Shown here: in pieces, positions 6,878-14,999 of the stretch | Position numbering within the stretch: position 1 is the stretch's first letter | Layout: each line of letters opens with the position of its first letter | DNA from: Deinococcus cellulosilyticus NBRC 106333 = KACC 11606 | GTDB taxonomy: Bacteria; Deinococcota; Deinococci; Deinococcales; Deinococcaceae | Reading direction: 5' to 3' | Assembly: GCF_007990775.1 (NCBI RefSeq) | Contig: NZ_BJXB01000042.1 | Location: forward strand, 1 to 31,329 | Length of the DNA stretch: 31,329 bases | Made by a program: the position numbers and the translations under genes | Notes under the pieces: model-generated | Databases searched by the model: none | What the model saw: only the letters and a program-made list of their open reading frames with translations | What the model was told of the DNA's origin: nothing

Positions 6878-8151
6878 TACGCTTCTCCCTCACCATTCAC
6901 GGCCTTCATGATGTCCTCGTAGTGTCCTGCAGGACTCAGTTTGTCCCACTCGGTGTAGTTGCTGAAGGTGCTGCCTCCGCCCTGAATGGTGGGCTCTTCA
7001 GCCTGGTAGAAAGGACCCGACAGACCTGCGTAGGCTTTGCCATCCCTGTCGGTGAACTTGAAGAGGTAATAGTTCATTTTGCCGTCTTTGCCCTCTTCAC
7101 TGAACGTCTGGACGTACTCAACGCTGGCAGGCTCATAACCGAGCTCATCGGGGTAGGTGAGCCAGTGGGCCAGATCCGACTGGGCCAGGGACTGCTGGTT
7201 GCGGTACTGTTCAGGAAAAAGGTCCAGACGATCTGCGCGCTCCAGGTAATCGTAGAAGGTGAAGCGCATGTCGTTGCTGTCGGCCACAGCCTGGATGTCT
7301 GCTGCAGGAACCGTTTGTTTGTTGAAGATCAGGGAGATGGCCGCCCAGCCTTTGAGGTGGGGATCGCTGTACTTCAGGGCATCTTTCAGCACGGTGTTTG
7401 CTGCAGGGGTGTTGAGGAACCCGATCAGGTCCAGCATCAGGCCCCCGAAGTAGCGGTCTGTGCGGTAAGGCCTGTTGTAACGCCAGTCCGTTCCTGTGGG
7501 CTGCTGGACAGGTTTCAGTTTGACCGACAGGGCCTGATAGTCATTGAGGATCTGCTTCTCGTTGTCCCTCAGGACCTTCTGGGACATTTTCTCGTCGTAC
7601 AGGAAAGACAGGGCCAGATCGTAGATGTCGAACTGCAGGGCAGGATTCCGGGTGTACTTGAAAAGTTCAGGGAAGAAGACGTTGACGTACTCCGTCTGGT
7701 CTTTCAGGTAGCGCACGGGCAGGGAATCCAGCGCAGCCGAATGCTTGCCCACCAGACCCACGTAGGTCTTCAGGGCGTCTTTGTTGTCCTTGAAGCGGGT
7801 CAGGATGTCCAGGGCGTACCATTTGGCATCAATGTCCAGATCGGCAAACATGCCCACAATGGGCTTGATGTAGGAGGGTTTGGGGTCTTTGCGCAGGTCA
7901 GCGAGCAACTGGGCATTGACGCTGTAATCTCCAGCAGGCCCATAAGTGAGTTTTGCAGCCTCCAGAATTTTCAGGCCTTCTTTTTCGGTGAGGCCTTCCT
8001 GTCCATAATCTGCGAGTTCATCGAGTGCGGTCAGGCGCTGGCCTTCCTCAGGGCTTTTGAGGTCTTGAAGCAGTTCGTCCACGGTGGCAGCACTGGCAGC
8101 CCCAGAAAGCAGAACGCTGATCAGCACAGTCTTAAAGGATAGAGATTTCAT
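6877..8151 (-). CDS. Exported HEAT-like repeat protein, function unknown
   Basis: A 424-residue protein with a classic Sec signal peptide: Met-Lys start, hydrophobic core (TVLISVLLSGAASA) and an AxA cleavage site near residue 21. The mature part is alpha-helical with repeated helix pairs containing Leu-Leu, Ala-Leu and Asp-Leu patterns (DLKSPEEGQRLTALDELADY, DLDIDAKWYALDILTRFKDN), as in HEAT or armadillo solenoids. No lipobox Cys is present, so it is probably periplasmic or secreted. The ATG at 8151 is preferred over the GTG one codon earlier because GGAG is better spaced. It lies 60 bases downstream of the GH31 gene on the same strand and may be co-transcribed. An inverted repeat (GTAAG..CTTAC) lies in the gap. 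Confidence 0.75.
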   Translation of the reverse strand: MKSLSFKTVLISVLLSGAASAATVDELLQDLKSPEEGQRLTALDELADYGQEGLTEKEGLKILEAAKLTYGPAGDYSVNAQLLADLRKDPKPSYIKPIVGMFADLDIDAKWYALDILTRFKDNKDALKTYVGLVGKHSAALDSLPVRYLKDQTEYVNVFFPELFKYTRNPALQFDIYDLALSFLYDEKMSQKVLRDNEKQILNDYQALSVKLKPVQQPTGTDWRYNRPYRTDRYFGGLMLDLIGFLNTPAANTVLKDALKYSDPHLKGWAAISLIFNKQTVPAADIQAVADSNDMRFTFYDYLERADRLDLFPEQYRNQQSLAQSDLAHWLTYPDELGYEPASVEYVQTFSEEGKDGKMNYYLFKFTDRDGKAYAGLSGPFYQAEEPTIQGGGSTFSNYTEWDKLSPAGHYEDIMKAVNGEGEA

Positions 8152-8214
8152 CACCTCTCCATCCTAACAAAAGCCCTGTAAGAAAGCTTACGTTTTCAGC
8201 ACTACGCCATTGCC

Positions 8215-10476
8215 TCACTCCGGGAGGGTGATGGTTTTCCAGCTGTCCCGGAGTTCCACCCTGTAAGGTGCCCGTTCCCCATGTCCATAAACCATCAGGC
8301 TTTCTGCCCGTTTTGGACCTCCCTTGCGGGTCAGGCGCACCCTGCCCTCTTCATGCTGGATGGTGACGGTGGTCCAGTCTCCATCGGCCTCTCCCTCTCC
8401 CTCATCCTCGTAGAGACGGAACTCTCCTTCTGCAGAGACATTCACGTGCCACTCGATGGTCTCCCAGCGGGCCGTGGTGGTGAACTGGGCAACACTGGTG
8501 AAAGGCACAATGCCCCCGGGCTTCAAAAAGACGGGAATGCGGTCCAGACCACTGGAAACCACCTCGTATCCTGATCCATACTGCTGGGCTGTGCTGGAAT
8601 TCAGCTCCATCCAGCCTCTGGTGGGGAAATAAGCCACCCTATGGGTGTGGTAGGGCTTCATGATGGGGGCCACAAGCAGGTTCTCACCGGACAGGAACTG
8701 GTCGTACAGGTGTGCTCCATCTTCCGGGTAATGGATCAGCATGGCCCGCATGGAAGGCAGACCCGTTTCCTGTGCCACCTTCATCAGGGTGTAGAGGTAA
8801 GGAAGCAGCCGGTAACGGAATTCCGCAGCACCCTTGATGAAAGGGAGGTGCTCCGGGAAGGCCCAGGGCTCCTTGTAATCGGTGCCCATCGAACTGTGGT
8901 TGCGCATGAAGGGATAGAACACCCCGAGCCACATCCATCTCGTCACCAGTTCCCCACTGGAGTTGCCCAGAAAGCCACCAATGTCACTGCCCACACAGGG
9001 AATCCCGGAAAGGCCCAGGGAGAGCAGGAGTTGCAGGTTCATCTCCATGTGTTCCCAGTAGGCACTGTTGTCTCCGGTCCACACGGTGGCGTAGCGCTGG
9101 ATGCCTGCATAACCAGCACGGGTCACAATGAAAGGCCGCTTTTTGGGAGCGAGTTTCTTCAGGCCTTCAAATGTGGCCTGACACATGCCCATGCCATACA
9201 TGTTGTGGGCCTCCAGGTGGTAGATTTTGCCATGCATGGCATCGTCTGGCAGGGTCTTTCCCTGCACCTTTTTCGGATCATGTTCGACATGAACCTTTTC
9301 AGAACTGGGCTCGTTCATGTCGTTCCAGAATCCTGAAATGCCGCTGTCCAGCATGATCTGGTGCTTCTCACCCCACCACTGGCGCACGTCTTCCTGGATG
9401 AAATCGGGAAAGACTGCACGTCCGGGCCAGACCGCTCCCACCATCACATCCCCCCGGTTGGTTTTCACCAGAAAGTCCTTTTTGGTGGCCTCGTCGTACA
9501 TGAAGTAACCTTTTTCTTCCTTGATCCCCGGGTCCATGATGGTGATGATTTTGACCCCCTGCTTCTCGGCCTCCCTGCACAGGGCCTTCGGGTCCGGAAA
9601 ACGGTGCTGGTTGAAGGTGAACACCCGGTAACCATTCATGTAGTGGATGTCGAGGTGCACCGCGTCCAGCGGAATCTGGTACTTGCGGTAATGCTCAATG
9701 ATGTTCAGGACTTCTTCCTGGGAGGTGTAACTGTACCTCGACTGGTGAAGGCCCATTGACCAGAGGGGCTTGGGCGTGATCTTTCCGGTCAGTTCCGTGT
9801 ACCGGTCCAGAATCTCCGCAGGGGTGTTCCCCATGATGAAGTACATGTCCAGTTCGTTGCTCTCGGTTTTCCAGGTGATGGTCTCCGGGTGCTCCTTGGC
9901 AATGTCCACTTCAGAACGGGAGGTCTCATCCAGAAAGAACCCCCAGACCTTCCCCTCATGCAAACCCATGAAGAAGGGAATGGACTGGTACAGCGGATCG
10001 GTGTCTGGATGGTGCGGGGCCACATCGGTGTTCCAGAAGGTGAATTTGAGTCCCCTTTTGTTCAGAGGCCCGACTTTTTCCCCGAATCCCACGTAGGCTT
10101 CCCCATAAGGGGCATACAGGTTGACGGTGCATTCTTTGCGGTTCACAGGCTCTTCAGGCTCAAAAATGCCTGTCAAGCTTTTCAGTTCACAGACCACAAT
10201 CCCATCCAGCAGAATCTGCATCTGGCCTTCAGGTTTGATTCTGAGGATGCTCTTGCCCGAGATGAGCGTCCAGCCCTCATCTTCAATTTCAAAAGGCAAC
10301 TGGCCCGGATTCAGCACAGCCACACTTTCTGCGGGGGGCAGGTCATCTCCCTGAATGTATCCTTTGGGCCGCACCCGGTAACGCCACACGCACTCCAGTG
10401 GACTGGTGATTTCCGCTCTGGCATGAATGCCACTCAATTTCGCCTTTTTGGGCACAATTTCAATCTTCTCAAACAT
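8215..10476 (-). CDS. Glycoside hydrolase family 31 alpha-glucosidase
   Basis: A 753-residue GH31 enzyme that should release alpha-linked glucose or xylose from the non-reducing end. Domains in order are an N-terminal beta-sandwich (about 1-230), the catalytic (beta/alpha)8 barrel (about 235-580) and C-terminal beta domains. The nucleophile is Asp386 in GFWNDMNEPS and the likely acid/base is Asp469 in TVWTGDN. VGSDIGGF (about 495-502) and LDIHYMNGYRVFTFN (about 275-289) are also family marks. No signal peptide is seen, so it is probably cytoplasmic and acts on imported oligosaccharides. The ATG at 10476 has a G-rich SD (GGGGGGATCAC). No sugar transporter or regulator is adjacent, so the exact substrate is open. 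Confidence 0.93.
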   Translation of the reverse strand: MFEKIEIVPKKAKLSGIHARAEITSPLECVWRYRVRPKGYIQGDDLPPAESVAVLNPGQLPFEIEDEGWTLISGKSILRIKPEGQMQILLDGIVVCELKSLTGIFEPEEPVNRKECTVNLYAPYGEAYVGFGEKVGPLNKRGLKFTFWNTDVAPHHPDTDPLYQSIPFFMGLHEGKVWGFFLDETSRSEVDIAKEHPETITWKTESNELDMYFIMGNTPAEILDRYTELTGKITPKPLWSMGLHQSRYSYTSQEEVLNIIEHYRKYQIPLDAVHLDIHYMNGYRVFTFNQHRFPDPKALCREAEKQGVKIITIMDPGIKEEKGYFMYDEATKKDFLVKTNRGDVMVGAVWPGRAVFPDFIQEDVRQWWGEKHQIMLDSGISGFWNDMNEPSSEKVHVEHDPKKVQGKTLPDDAMHGKIYHLEAHNMYGMGMCQATFEGLKKLAPKKRPFIVTRAGYAGIQRYATVWTGDNSAYWEHMEMNLQLLLSLGLSGIPCVGSDIGGFLGNSSGELVTRWMWLGVFYPFMRNHSSMGTDYKEPWAFPEHLPFIKGAAEFRYRLLPYLYTLMKVAQETGLPSMRAMLIHYPEDGAHLYDQFLSGENLLVAPIMKPYHTHRVAYFPTRGWMELNSSTAQQYGSGYEVVSSGLDRIPVFLKPGGIVPFTSVAQFTTTARWETIEWHVNVSAEGEFRLYEDEGEGEADGDWTTVTIQHEEGRVRLTRKGGPKRAESLMVYGHGERAPYRVELRDSWKTITLPE

Positions 10477-10578
10477 GTGATCCCCCCAGTGTCCAGATCA
10501 AACACTGCATTCCGGGCTTCAATTTAAGGTGAGGTCTTTTCTTCTTCCGTATCAATCCCCTCTCTTGGCATTTTCAGG

Positions 10579-10584
10579 TACCAT
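10579..10584 (+). promoter_or_regulatory. -10 hexamer (TACCAT) before NTP transferase
   Basis: TACCAT ends 8 bases before the ATG at 10593 and no SD is present, so a leaderless or near-leaderless mRNA is likely. Confidence 0.4.
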
Positions 10585-10592
10585 GAAGCGTC

Positions 10593-11333
10593 ATGACCCA
10601 CTGGAACGCCCTTGTCCTCGGAGGCGGAGACCCGAGTGATCCTTTCGCCACCGCCCACCAGGCCCCGGTCAAACCCCTGATCGACATTCACGGCAAAGCC
10701 ATGAGCGTGTACGTGCTTGAAGCCCTCAGGGACTCTGGCCGCATTGCCCACATCGCCTACATCGGACCGACCACGCCTGCAGTCGATGCCCTGATCCAGC
10801 AAACCCTCCCGGACCAGGGAAGCCTGATCGGAAACCTGGAGTACGGGGTGCAGCAGATGCCCGCCGGAAACCGGGTTCTGGTGGTCACTGCAGACATCCC
10901 CATGATGACCGCCACAGAACTTCGCGAGGTATTGGACAGCGCTCCAGACAGCGGCCTGGTCTATCCCATCGTGAGAAAAGAAGACTGTGAAAAAGCCTAT
11001 CCGGGCGTGAAACGCACCTATGCAAAATTGAAAGATGGGGTCTTCACCGGAGGGAACATCTTCATCCTGAAACCCGAAATCATCAGCACCTTCCTGCCCC
11101 GGCTCAAGGAGATGCTGGCAAACCGCAAAAACCCCCTGAAGCTCGCGGGCCTCATTGGTTTCGGAACCCTGGTTCGGCTGCTCACAGGGCAACTCAGCCT
11201 GAAGCGTCTGGAGCAGAAGGTCGGGAGCATCCTGGGCGTCAGTGTGAGTGCCATGCCCACCCGTTACGCCAGCATCGGCACGGATGTGGACAAGGACGCA
11301 GATCTGGACCTTGCCCGCAGCAAACTGGCCTGA
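10593..11333 (+). CDS. MobA-like NTP transferase domain protein
   Basis: A 246-residue nucleotidyltransferase of the MobA/GlmU/IspD superfamily, single Rossmann-like domain. Signs are the N-terminal NALVLGGGDPSDPF, where the glycine-rich loop binds the NTP, the Lys in APVKPLIDIHGK about 20 residues later, the metal-binding region VVTADIPMM (about 105-113) and TGGNIFILKP near 150. The loop has an insert compared with the usual LAGGxGxRxG signature, so the transferred nucleotide and acceptor cannot be assigned. It is not a typical MobA because the molybdopterin-specific context is absent. Its stop is one base from the stop of the convergent lipid kinase gene, with no terminator between. Confidence 0.8.
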   Translation: MTHWNALVLGGGDPSDPFATAHQAPVKPLIDIHGKAMSVYVLEALRDSGRIAHIAYIGPTTPAVDALIQQTLPDQGSLIGNLEYGVQQMPAGNRVLVVTADIPMMTATELREVLDSAPDSGLVYPIVRKEDCEKAYPGVKRTYAKLKDGVFTGGNIFILKPEIISTFLPRLKEMLANRKNPLKLAGLIGFGTLVRLLTGQLSLKRLEQKVGSILGVSVSAMPTRYASIGTDVDKDADLDLARSKLA

Positions 11334-11334
11334 A

Positions 11335-12252
11335 TCAGGTGTTCAGGCGCACCAGGGTGCGGGCAGGCACCAGAAACCGCACGGCATGGGGGATCACCCG
11401 GGCAGTGAGAGGCGTGCTGGCATCCAGAAGCTCTCCATCGTACTGCACAGGCAGTGGAGGGTCAGACTGGATGCGCACTGTCTTGCAGGTGTAGATCTCC
11501 ACCCCTTCCGGTGCAGGAATGGTCTTGAGGCCCATGCGACTGACAAAGGAATCCATCAGTTTGGGCACAATCGCCAGAGGGGTGTTCCCCTTCACCACCA
11601 CCACACTGAGCAGGCCATCCGAAGGATCAATTCCAGGGGCAATGGGAATGCCAAAATTCACCATGCCAAAATTGGCCAGCAACACACTCATGCCTCTGGT
11701 GCGCACCGCCACCCCATCGAGTTCCAGCAAAAGGTCCGCTTCGGTGGCCCGCAGGTTCTTGAACACCCCCATGAAGTACGCCAGTGCCCCAAAGTTGGGC
11801 TTTAAAGCTTCACTTTCGCGGATCATGTCGGCATCAAGCCCTGCACCCGCCACCATGGTGAAACCAAATGTCTGGTCCTGCATGTGAATTTCTGCCAGAT
11901 CGATGGTGAGGGTTTCCCCATCCATCACCACCTGCGCGAGGCTCTGCACACTGGGAACAAGGCCCAGGTTCTGGGCAATCAGGTTTGCCGTGCCTGCAGG
12001 GTAGGCCAGCAAAGGGGTGTCCAGGCCAATCAGGGCATGGGCCACACTGCTGACCGTGCCATCTCCACCCGCAGCAATCACCGCGTGGTACTTGCTGGCA
12101 TCGTAGAGCAGGTCCTGAACCCGCAAATTGCGGTGCAGGTACCGCACCGTGATCCCAAAATCTTCCTCGTGAAGCAAATGCAAAAAACCGTCCAGAGGGG
12201 TCATGCCCTGTCCAGAACGGGGGTTTCGAATGACCAGCAATTCTTTCATCAT
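11335..12252 (-). CDS. Diacylglycerol/lipid kinase, YegS/BmrU-like
   Basis: A 305-residue member of the diacylglycerol kinase catalytic family. The nucleotide-binding signature GGDGT is at residues 62-66, within VIAAGGDGTVSSVAHALIG, followed by PLLAYPAGTANLIAQNLGL. The N-terminal RNPRSGQG is the first conserved strand-loop. The later glycine-rich part VAGAGLDADMI and the C-terminal VQYDGELLD also fit the family. The likely role is phosphorylation of diacylglycerol or a related lipid at the membrane face, for lipid recycling. Start is ATG ATG at 12252/12249; neither a good SD nor a TANNNT hexamer is seen, so the exact start is uncertain by one codon. No terminator separates it from the convergent NTP transferase. 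Confidence 0.92.
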   Translation of the reverse strand: MMKELLVIRNPRSGQGMTPLDGFLHLLHEEDFGITVRYLHRNLRVQDLLYDASKYHAVIAAGGDGTVSSVAHALIGLDTPLLAYPAGTANLIAQNLGLVPSVQSLAQVVMDGETLTIDLAEIHMQDQTFGFTMVAGAGLDADMIRESEALKPNFGALAYFMGVFKNLRATEADLLLELDGVAVRTRGMSVLLANFGMVNFGIPIAPGIDPSDGLLSVVVVKGNTPLAIVPKLMDSFVSRMGLKTIPAPEGVEIYTCKTVRIQSDPPLPVQYDGELLDASTPLTARVIPHAVRFLVPARTLVRLNT

Positions 12253-12550
12253 AGGAGGGAAACGTCCATCAGGAAGCTCACTTTATTGTAACCTCAGCAG
12301 CCTGTGAAAGGGAAAACATCTCCAGAATGAGCGTAAATATGCTGCTCGGACAGTCTCTTGGGGGAAAGCGGTCAGCGCAACAACACCTGGGGGCTTTCAC
12401 TTCAGGCAGAGACAACAGACATTTTGTCCTCCAGCACAGCTCAGGATTTTTGTTTGCCTTCTGCAAAAGCAGCAAAGAATCTTTTGCTGACCCCTGGTGG
12501 CCTTTTCAGGGGCACCGTCCAATCAGCGCCCTGTTGCCAGGTTTCAAAGC
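12253..12550. other. Intergenic stretch without a recognised gene
   Basis: About 298 bases between the lipid kinase start and the ruvX stop. A TACAAT (minus strand, around 12287-12292) could be a -10 for the kinase. No strong terminator follows ruvX; CCCCTG/CAGGGG around 12490-12513 is the best hairpin, with a 9-base-plus loop and no T-tract. Frames open here have unnatural composition (Cys, Arg, Pro, Trp). Confidence 0.4.
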
Positions 12551-12961
12551 TCACTGTTCCAGAAAAAGCTGCAAAATGCGCACAGCACTGGCCTCGTCAA
12601 GTTCTCCCTTGGAGCGGCGACGGCCATTTAAATCTTCCTCGGCACTCAGGGTGGTGTAACGCTCATCCTGGTAGTGCACGGTGATCCCAGCCTGACGCAG
12701 GGCATGCCCGAGGGCCCGCACCTTCTGGGCCTGTTTGCTGGCAAGACCATCGGTGCGCAGGGGCAGGCCAATGACCACCTCGGTGGCCTCCTCCTGTTGC
12801 ATTTTCTGCTGGATGCCCTGGATGTCCTCGGCCTGTTTGCCCCGGTGCAGGTAGCCCCGGCCAAAAGCCAGACGGCCATAACTGACCGCAAAGCCAATGC
12901 GTCTGGGGCTCACGTCAAGGGCCAGATAGGTGGTGTCAGGGTTTGCGGAAGTGTCAGCCAT
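12551..12961 (-). CDS. ruvX: Holliday junction resolvase-like RuvX (YqgF)
   Basis: A 136-residue RNase H-fold protein of the RuvX/YqgF family, implicated in Holliday junction resolution or 16S rRNA 5'-end processing. Family marks are the first acidic strand YLALDVSPRRIGFAVS with Asp16, VIGLPLRTDG (63-72), YQDERYTT with Asp99-Glu100 (97-104) and the C-terminal LDEASAVRILQLFLE with Asp122. All expected acidic residues are present. The ATG at 12961 has no SD and no adjacent -10. A strong sigma-70 promoter lies 50-80 bases upstream, and a hairpin plus T8 tract lies between promoter and start codon, suggesting attenuated or read-through expression. It is divergent from the unknown gene at 13099. 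Confidence 0.9.
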   Translation of the reverse strand: MADTSANPDTTYLALDVSPRRIGFAVSYGRLAFGRGYLHRGKQAEDIQGIQQKMQQEEATEVVIGLPLRTDGLASKQAQKVRALGHALRQAGITVHYQDERYTTLSAEEDLNGRRRSKGELDEASAVRILQLFLEQ

Positions 12962-12972
12962 GGGGGTTTGAG

Positions 12973-13001
12973 GGCAAAAAAAATCGCGGTCTTTTCGCCG
13001 C
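12973..13001 (-). terminator. Leader hairpin/attenuator in ruvX 5' UTR
   Basis: Read on the minus strand, a short stem (GCGG/CCGC, loop of 8) lies a few bases after the predicted transcription start and is followed by GATTTTTTTT, then 15 bases to the ruvX ATG. It has the form of an intrinsic terminator. A near-copy lies at 21431-21452 behind a near-identical promoter. Confidence 0.6.
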
Positions 13002-13012
13002 TTATGTTGAGT

Positions 13013-13041
13013 AATATAGCACGTTATGCAGCAAAAGTCAA
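13013..13041 (-). promoter_or_regulatory. Strong sigma-70 promoter for ruvX
   Basis: -35 TTGACT (13036-13041), 17-base spacer, extended -10 TGC-TATATT (13013-13018), all read on the minus strand. Predicted start is near 13006. The core TGCATAACGTGCTATATT is almost identical to the promoter at 21465-21493. Confidence 0.8.
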
Positions 13042-13063
13042 GATTATGCAGGCCAATATGCAG
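13024..13063 (+). repeat. Three direct TATGCAG repeats near ruvX promoter
   Basis: TTATGCAG (13024-13031), TTATGCAG (13044-13051) and ATATGCAG (13056-13063), 20 and 12 bases apart. The first lies in the promoter spacer and the others just upstream of the -35, where a regulator could bind. The intergenic region also serves the divergent gene at 13099. Confidence 0.45.
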
Positions 13064-13098
13064 ATGTCAGCGGCCCCCTTTCCCTGCACACTGAAAAC

Positions 13099-13833
13099 AT
13101 GATCACCGCCGTCCCCCTCCTGCAGAAACAACGTGCTCTGTACGACATCCCCAGAGGCATGGACCGCTTTGAGGCCTACCTTGACCTGATGGCCAATGGG
13201 CACCCTGAACGCCTTCCCACCCTTCCTCTTGAGGGCATGAACCCGATGGCCCGGGAGCATGTGGCAGAACACCTCGACCAGCTTCTGGCCCTGAATGCCG
13301 ATGGCTGGCTGGAGAATTTTGCCGCAGAACTGAATGATCGCCTCGATCCCACACCGGACCGCAACATCTGCTGGGTGATGGTCGATGACCTCAAAGGGGG
13401 CTGGACCACCCGCCACCTGACCGAGGCCAGTTACCGCTTCGAGCAGGCAAAATACCACTTCGAGTGGATTCCCGTGATGGTGTGGGCCAGCGAGCCCATC
13501 ACACACCAGAATTTTCGCATTGCAGCTCTGGGAGATGCCTTCAGGCACTTCTACAAGCTGGAGCATGGAACGCCAGAAACCCTGGATCAGATGATCACCC
13601 AGGAAGGCAAAGCCCTGTCTTTCTCTGGAGCAGAGCTCACAATGCCCCTGGAAGAACTGGAATACACCGCAGAAGTGTTGAAAGAACACCTGCAAAGCAC
13701 CCACTTCCCGACCCTTTTCACCTGCCTGTATGGAGACCACAACGCCGCAAAAGTGGGGTATCCAGCTCTGGGGCTCAGCGAACGCGCTGGGTTTGAATAT
13801 GCACTGGCCAGAGAAAAAGGTCTGGTGTCCTAA
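13099..13833 (+). CDS. Hypothetical protein
   Basis: A 244-residue soluble protein of no family I recognise. It is acidic, mixed alpha/beta, rich in Glu, Leu and His, with no signal peptide or membrane helix. Notable segments are RGMDRFEAYLDLM, an acidic stretch LDPTPDRNICWVMVDDLKGGWTTRHLTEA and a C-terminal LYGDHNAAKVGYPALG. Several conserved-looking Trp and Asp residues suggest an enzyme or ligand-binding fold, but that is a guess. No SD is present. CACACT lies 6 bases before the ATG, one mismatch from the leaderless TANNNT hexamers seen elsewhere. It is divergent from ruvX, and its stop overlaps the stop of the convergent membrane gene by 4 bases. Confidence 0.75.
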   Translation: MITAVPLLQKQRALYDIPRGMDRFEAYLDLMANGHPERLPTLPLEGMNPMAREHVAEHLDQLLALNADGWLENFAAELNDRLDPTPDRNICWVMVDDLKGGWTTRHLTEASYRFEQAKYHFEWIPVMVWASEPITHQNFRIAALGDAFRHFYKLEHGTPETLDQMITQEGKALSFSGAELTMPLEELEYTAEVLKEHLQSTHFPTLFTCLYGDHNAAKVGYPALGLSERAGFEYALAREKGLVS

Positions 13834-14246
13834 ACCTCTGCAGCATCAGGCAGCAGGCCTTCAAACACGTACACTTCCTGCATCAGGTCTGAGACCTCCA
13901 GACGGGCCATGCCCTCCCGGATGAAGTGGTCCATGATGCGCTTTGCCACTGTGACACTCAGGTTGCAGTGAAGCACGACTTCCGCAATGGTCACCCGGCC
14001 TTTTTCCTGTGCCACGAAGGCCAGCACCTTGCGCGACAGCACCTCCATGTTGGGTTTACCTGAACGGATCAACCAGATGCCGCCGTAAAGGGTCAGGGCA
14101 AAAAAGACAATCATGCCCCAGATCACCCCCACCGAGGTCTCCTGTCCCACCGGTTGACCTCCAATCAGGTCTGCTGCTGCAGCCACCATCATCAGGGCAG
14201 AGAACGCGATGACCGCCCAGCCGAACACCAAACGCAGAAATTGCAT
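13830..14246 (-). CDS. Membrane protein with C-terminal winged-helix-like domain
   Basis: A 138-residue protein with two transmembrane helices (about residues 4-28 and 39-60) joined by a short loop (GGQPVGQETSVG), then a cytoplasmic domain of about 75 residues. That domain (VLSRKVLAFVAQEKGRVTIAEVV..., only partly shown) has the helix-turn-helix rhythm of a winged helix: helix, TIAEVVLHCNLSVTVAKRIM as turn and recognition helix, then a beta wing (MARLEVS, EVYVFEG). The family is unknown. It may be a membrane-tethered regulator or may use the domain for protein contact. The start is supported by TACAAT 6 bases before the ATG, with no SD. Its 3' end overlaps the convergent gene by 4 bases. Confidence 0.75.
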   Translation of the reverse strand: MQFLRLVFGWAVIAFSALMMVAAAADLIGGQPVGQETSVGVIWGMIVFFALTLYGGIWLIRSGKPNMEVLSRKVLAFVAQEKGRVTIAEVVLHCNLSVTVAKRIMDHFIREGMARLEVSDLMQEVYVFEGLLPDAAEV

Positions 14247-14252
14247 GGGACC

Positions 14253-14258
14253 ATTGTA
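14253..14258 (-). promoter_or_regulatory. -10 hexamer (TACAAT) of leaderless transcript
   Basis: TACAAT on the minus strand ends 6 bases before the ATG at 14246. No SD; no clear -35. Confidence 0.45.
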
Positions 14259-14372
14259 GCGGGAGCGTTTTGAGGATGGGAGGGGTCAGGGAAGGCCAAC
14301 CCACCTAGATGTGCTGCACCAGCCAAGCACATGCATGGGACAAATTGCATGGGAAGCAAGCTTCAGACCTGC

Positions 14373-14378
14373 TACTCT
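14373..14378 (+). promoter_or_regulatory. -10 hexamer (TACTCT) before carbonic anhydrase
   Basis: TACTCT ends 9 bases before the ATG at 14388. It supports that start over the ATG at 14331, which would lie upstream of the promoter. Confidence 0.4.
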
Positions 14379-14387
14379 CTGGGTAAC

Positions 14388-14996
14388 ATGACTGTACTGG
14401 ACACCTCCATCCCCCATCCCCCAACCCCAGAAGCGGCCTTGCAGCTGCTTCTGGACGGCAACAGGCGCTACGTCAACAACGCCCCCCACCTGGATGAAAG
14501 CCCCCAGAGGCGCGCAGAAGTCGCCCGGGGTCAGCACCCCTATGCCATGGTCCTGGGCTGTGTCGACTCCCGTGTTCCGCCCGAACTGATTTTCGACTCT
14601 GGCCTCGGTGAGTTGCTGGTGGTCCGCACCGCAGGTCACGTGCTGGACCATGCGGTGCTCGGCAGCCTGGAGTTCGGCATTGAAGCCCTGAAAATTCCCC
14701 TGCTGGTTGTGCTGGGCCATGACCGCTGCGGGGCAGTGAAAAGCACCCTGGACGCCCTGGAAAAACACATGCACGCCCATGAAGACATCGACTGGCTTGT
14801 GGAACACATCAAACCCGCCTTCGAAGTGGCCCAGCACGAACAGAACCTGCTGGACGCCACTGTCAAGGCCCACGTGCGCATCACCGTCAATGAACTGAAA
14901 CAGACGCCCATTCTCCGGGAAGCCGTGGAACAGAGAAAACTCCAGATTGTGGGTGCGATGTACAACCTGGAGTCTGGAAAAGTCAAACTGCTGTGA
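14388..14996 (+). CDS. Beta-class carbonic anhydrase
   Basis: A 202-residue beta-carbonic anhydrase that interconverts CO2 and bicarbonate using zinc. The zinc ligands are Cys58 in VLGCVDSRVPPE, with the Asp60-Arg62 dyad, and His111 and Cys114 in VLGHDRCGAV. FGIEALKIPLLVVLGH is the usual buried strand before them. No signal peptide is present, so it is cytoplasmic. The frame is open from 14331, but the extra 19 residues are unlike the family and would start upstream of the likely -10, so 14388 is chosen. It probably supplies bicarbonate for carboxylases and pH balance. The stop is 3 bases from the stop of the convergent acetyltransferase, with no terminator. Confidence 0.93.
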   Translation: MTVLDTSIPHPPTPEAALQLLLDGNRRYVNNAPHLDESPQRRAEVARGQHPYAMVLGCVDSRVPPELIFDSGLGELLVVRTAGHVLDHAVLGSLEFGIEALKIPLLVVLGHDRCGAVKSTLDALEKHMHAHEDIDWLVEHIKPAFEVAQHEQNLLDATVKAHVRITVNELKQTPILREAVEQRKLQIVGAMYNLESGKVKLL

Positions 14997-14999
14997 ATT

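Noticed and set aside
6922..8142. Long plus-strand ORF antisense to the HEAT-like gene
   Set aside because: The minus-strand protein has a signal peptide, SD and natural composition; the antisense frame does not.
12278..12684. Several open frames between lipid kinase and ruvX
   Set aside because: Unnatural composition, no start signals, partly antisense to ruvX.
12990..13020. Possible radiation-desiccation response motif near the ruvX promoter (TTATGT..)
   Set aside because: Only one half-site (ACATAA) fits the palindrome I recall; the other half does not match.
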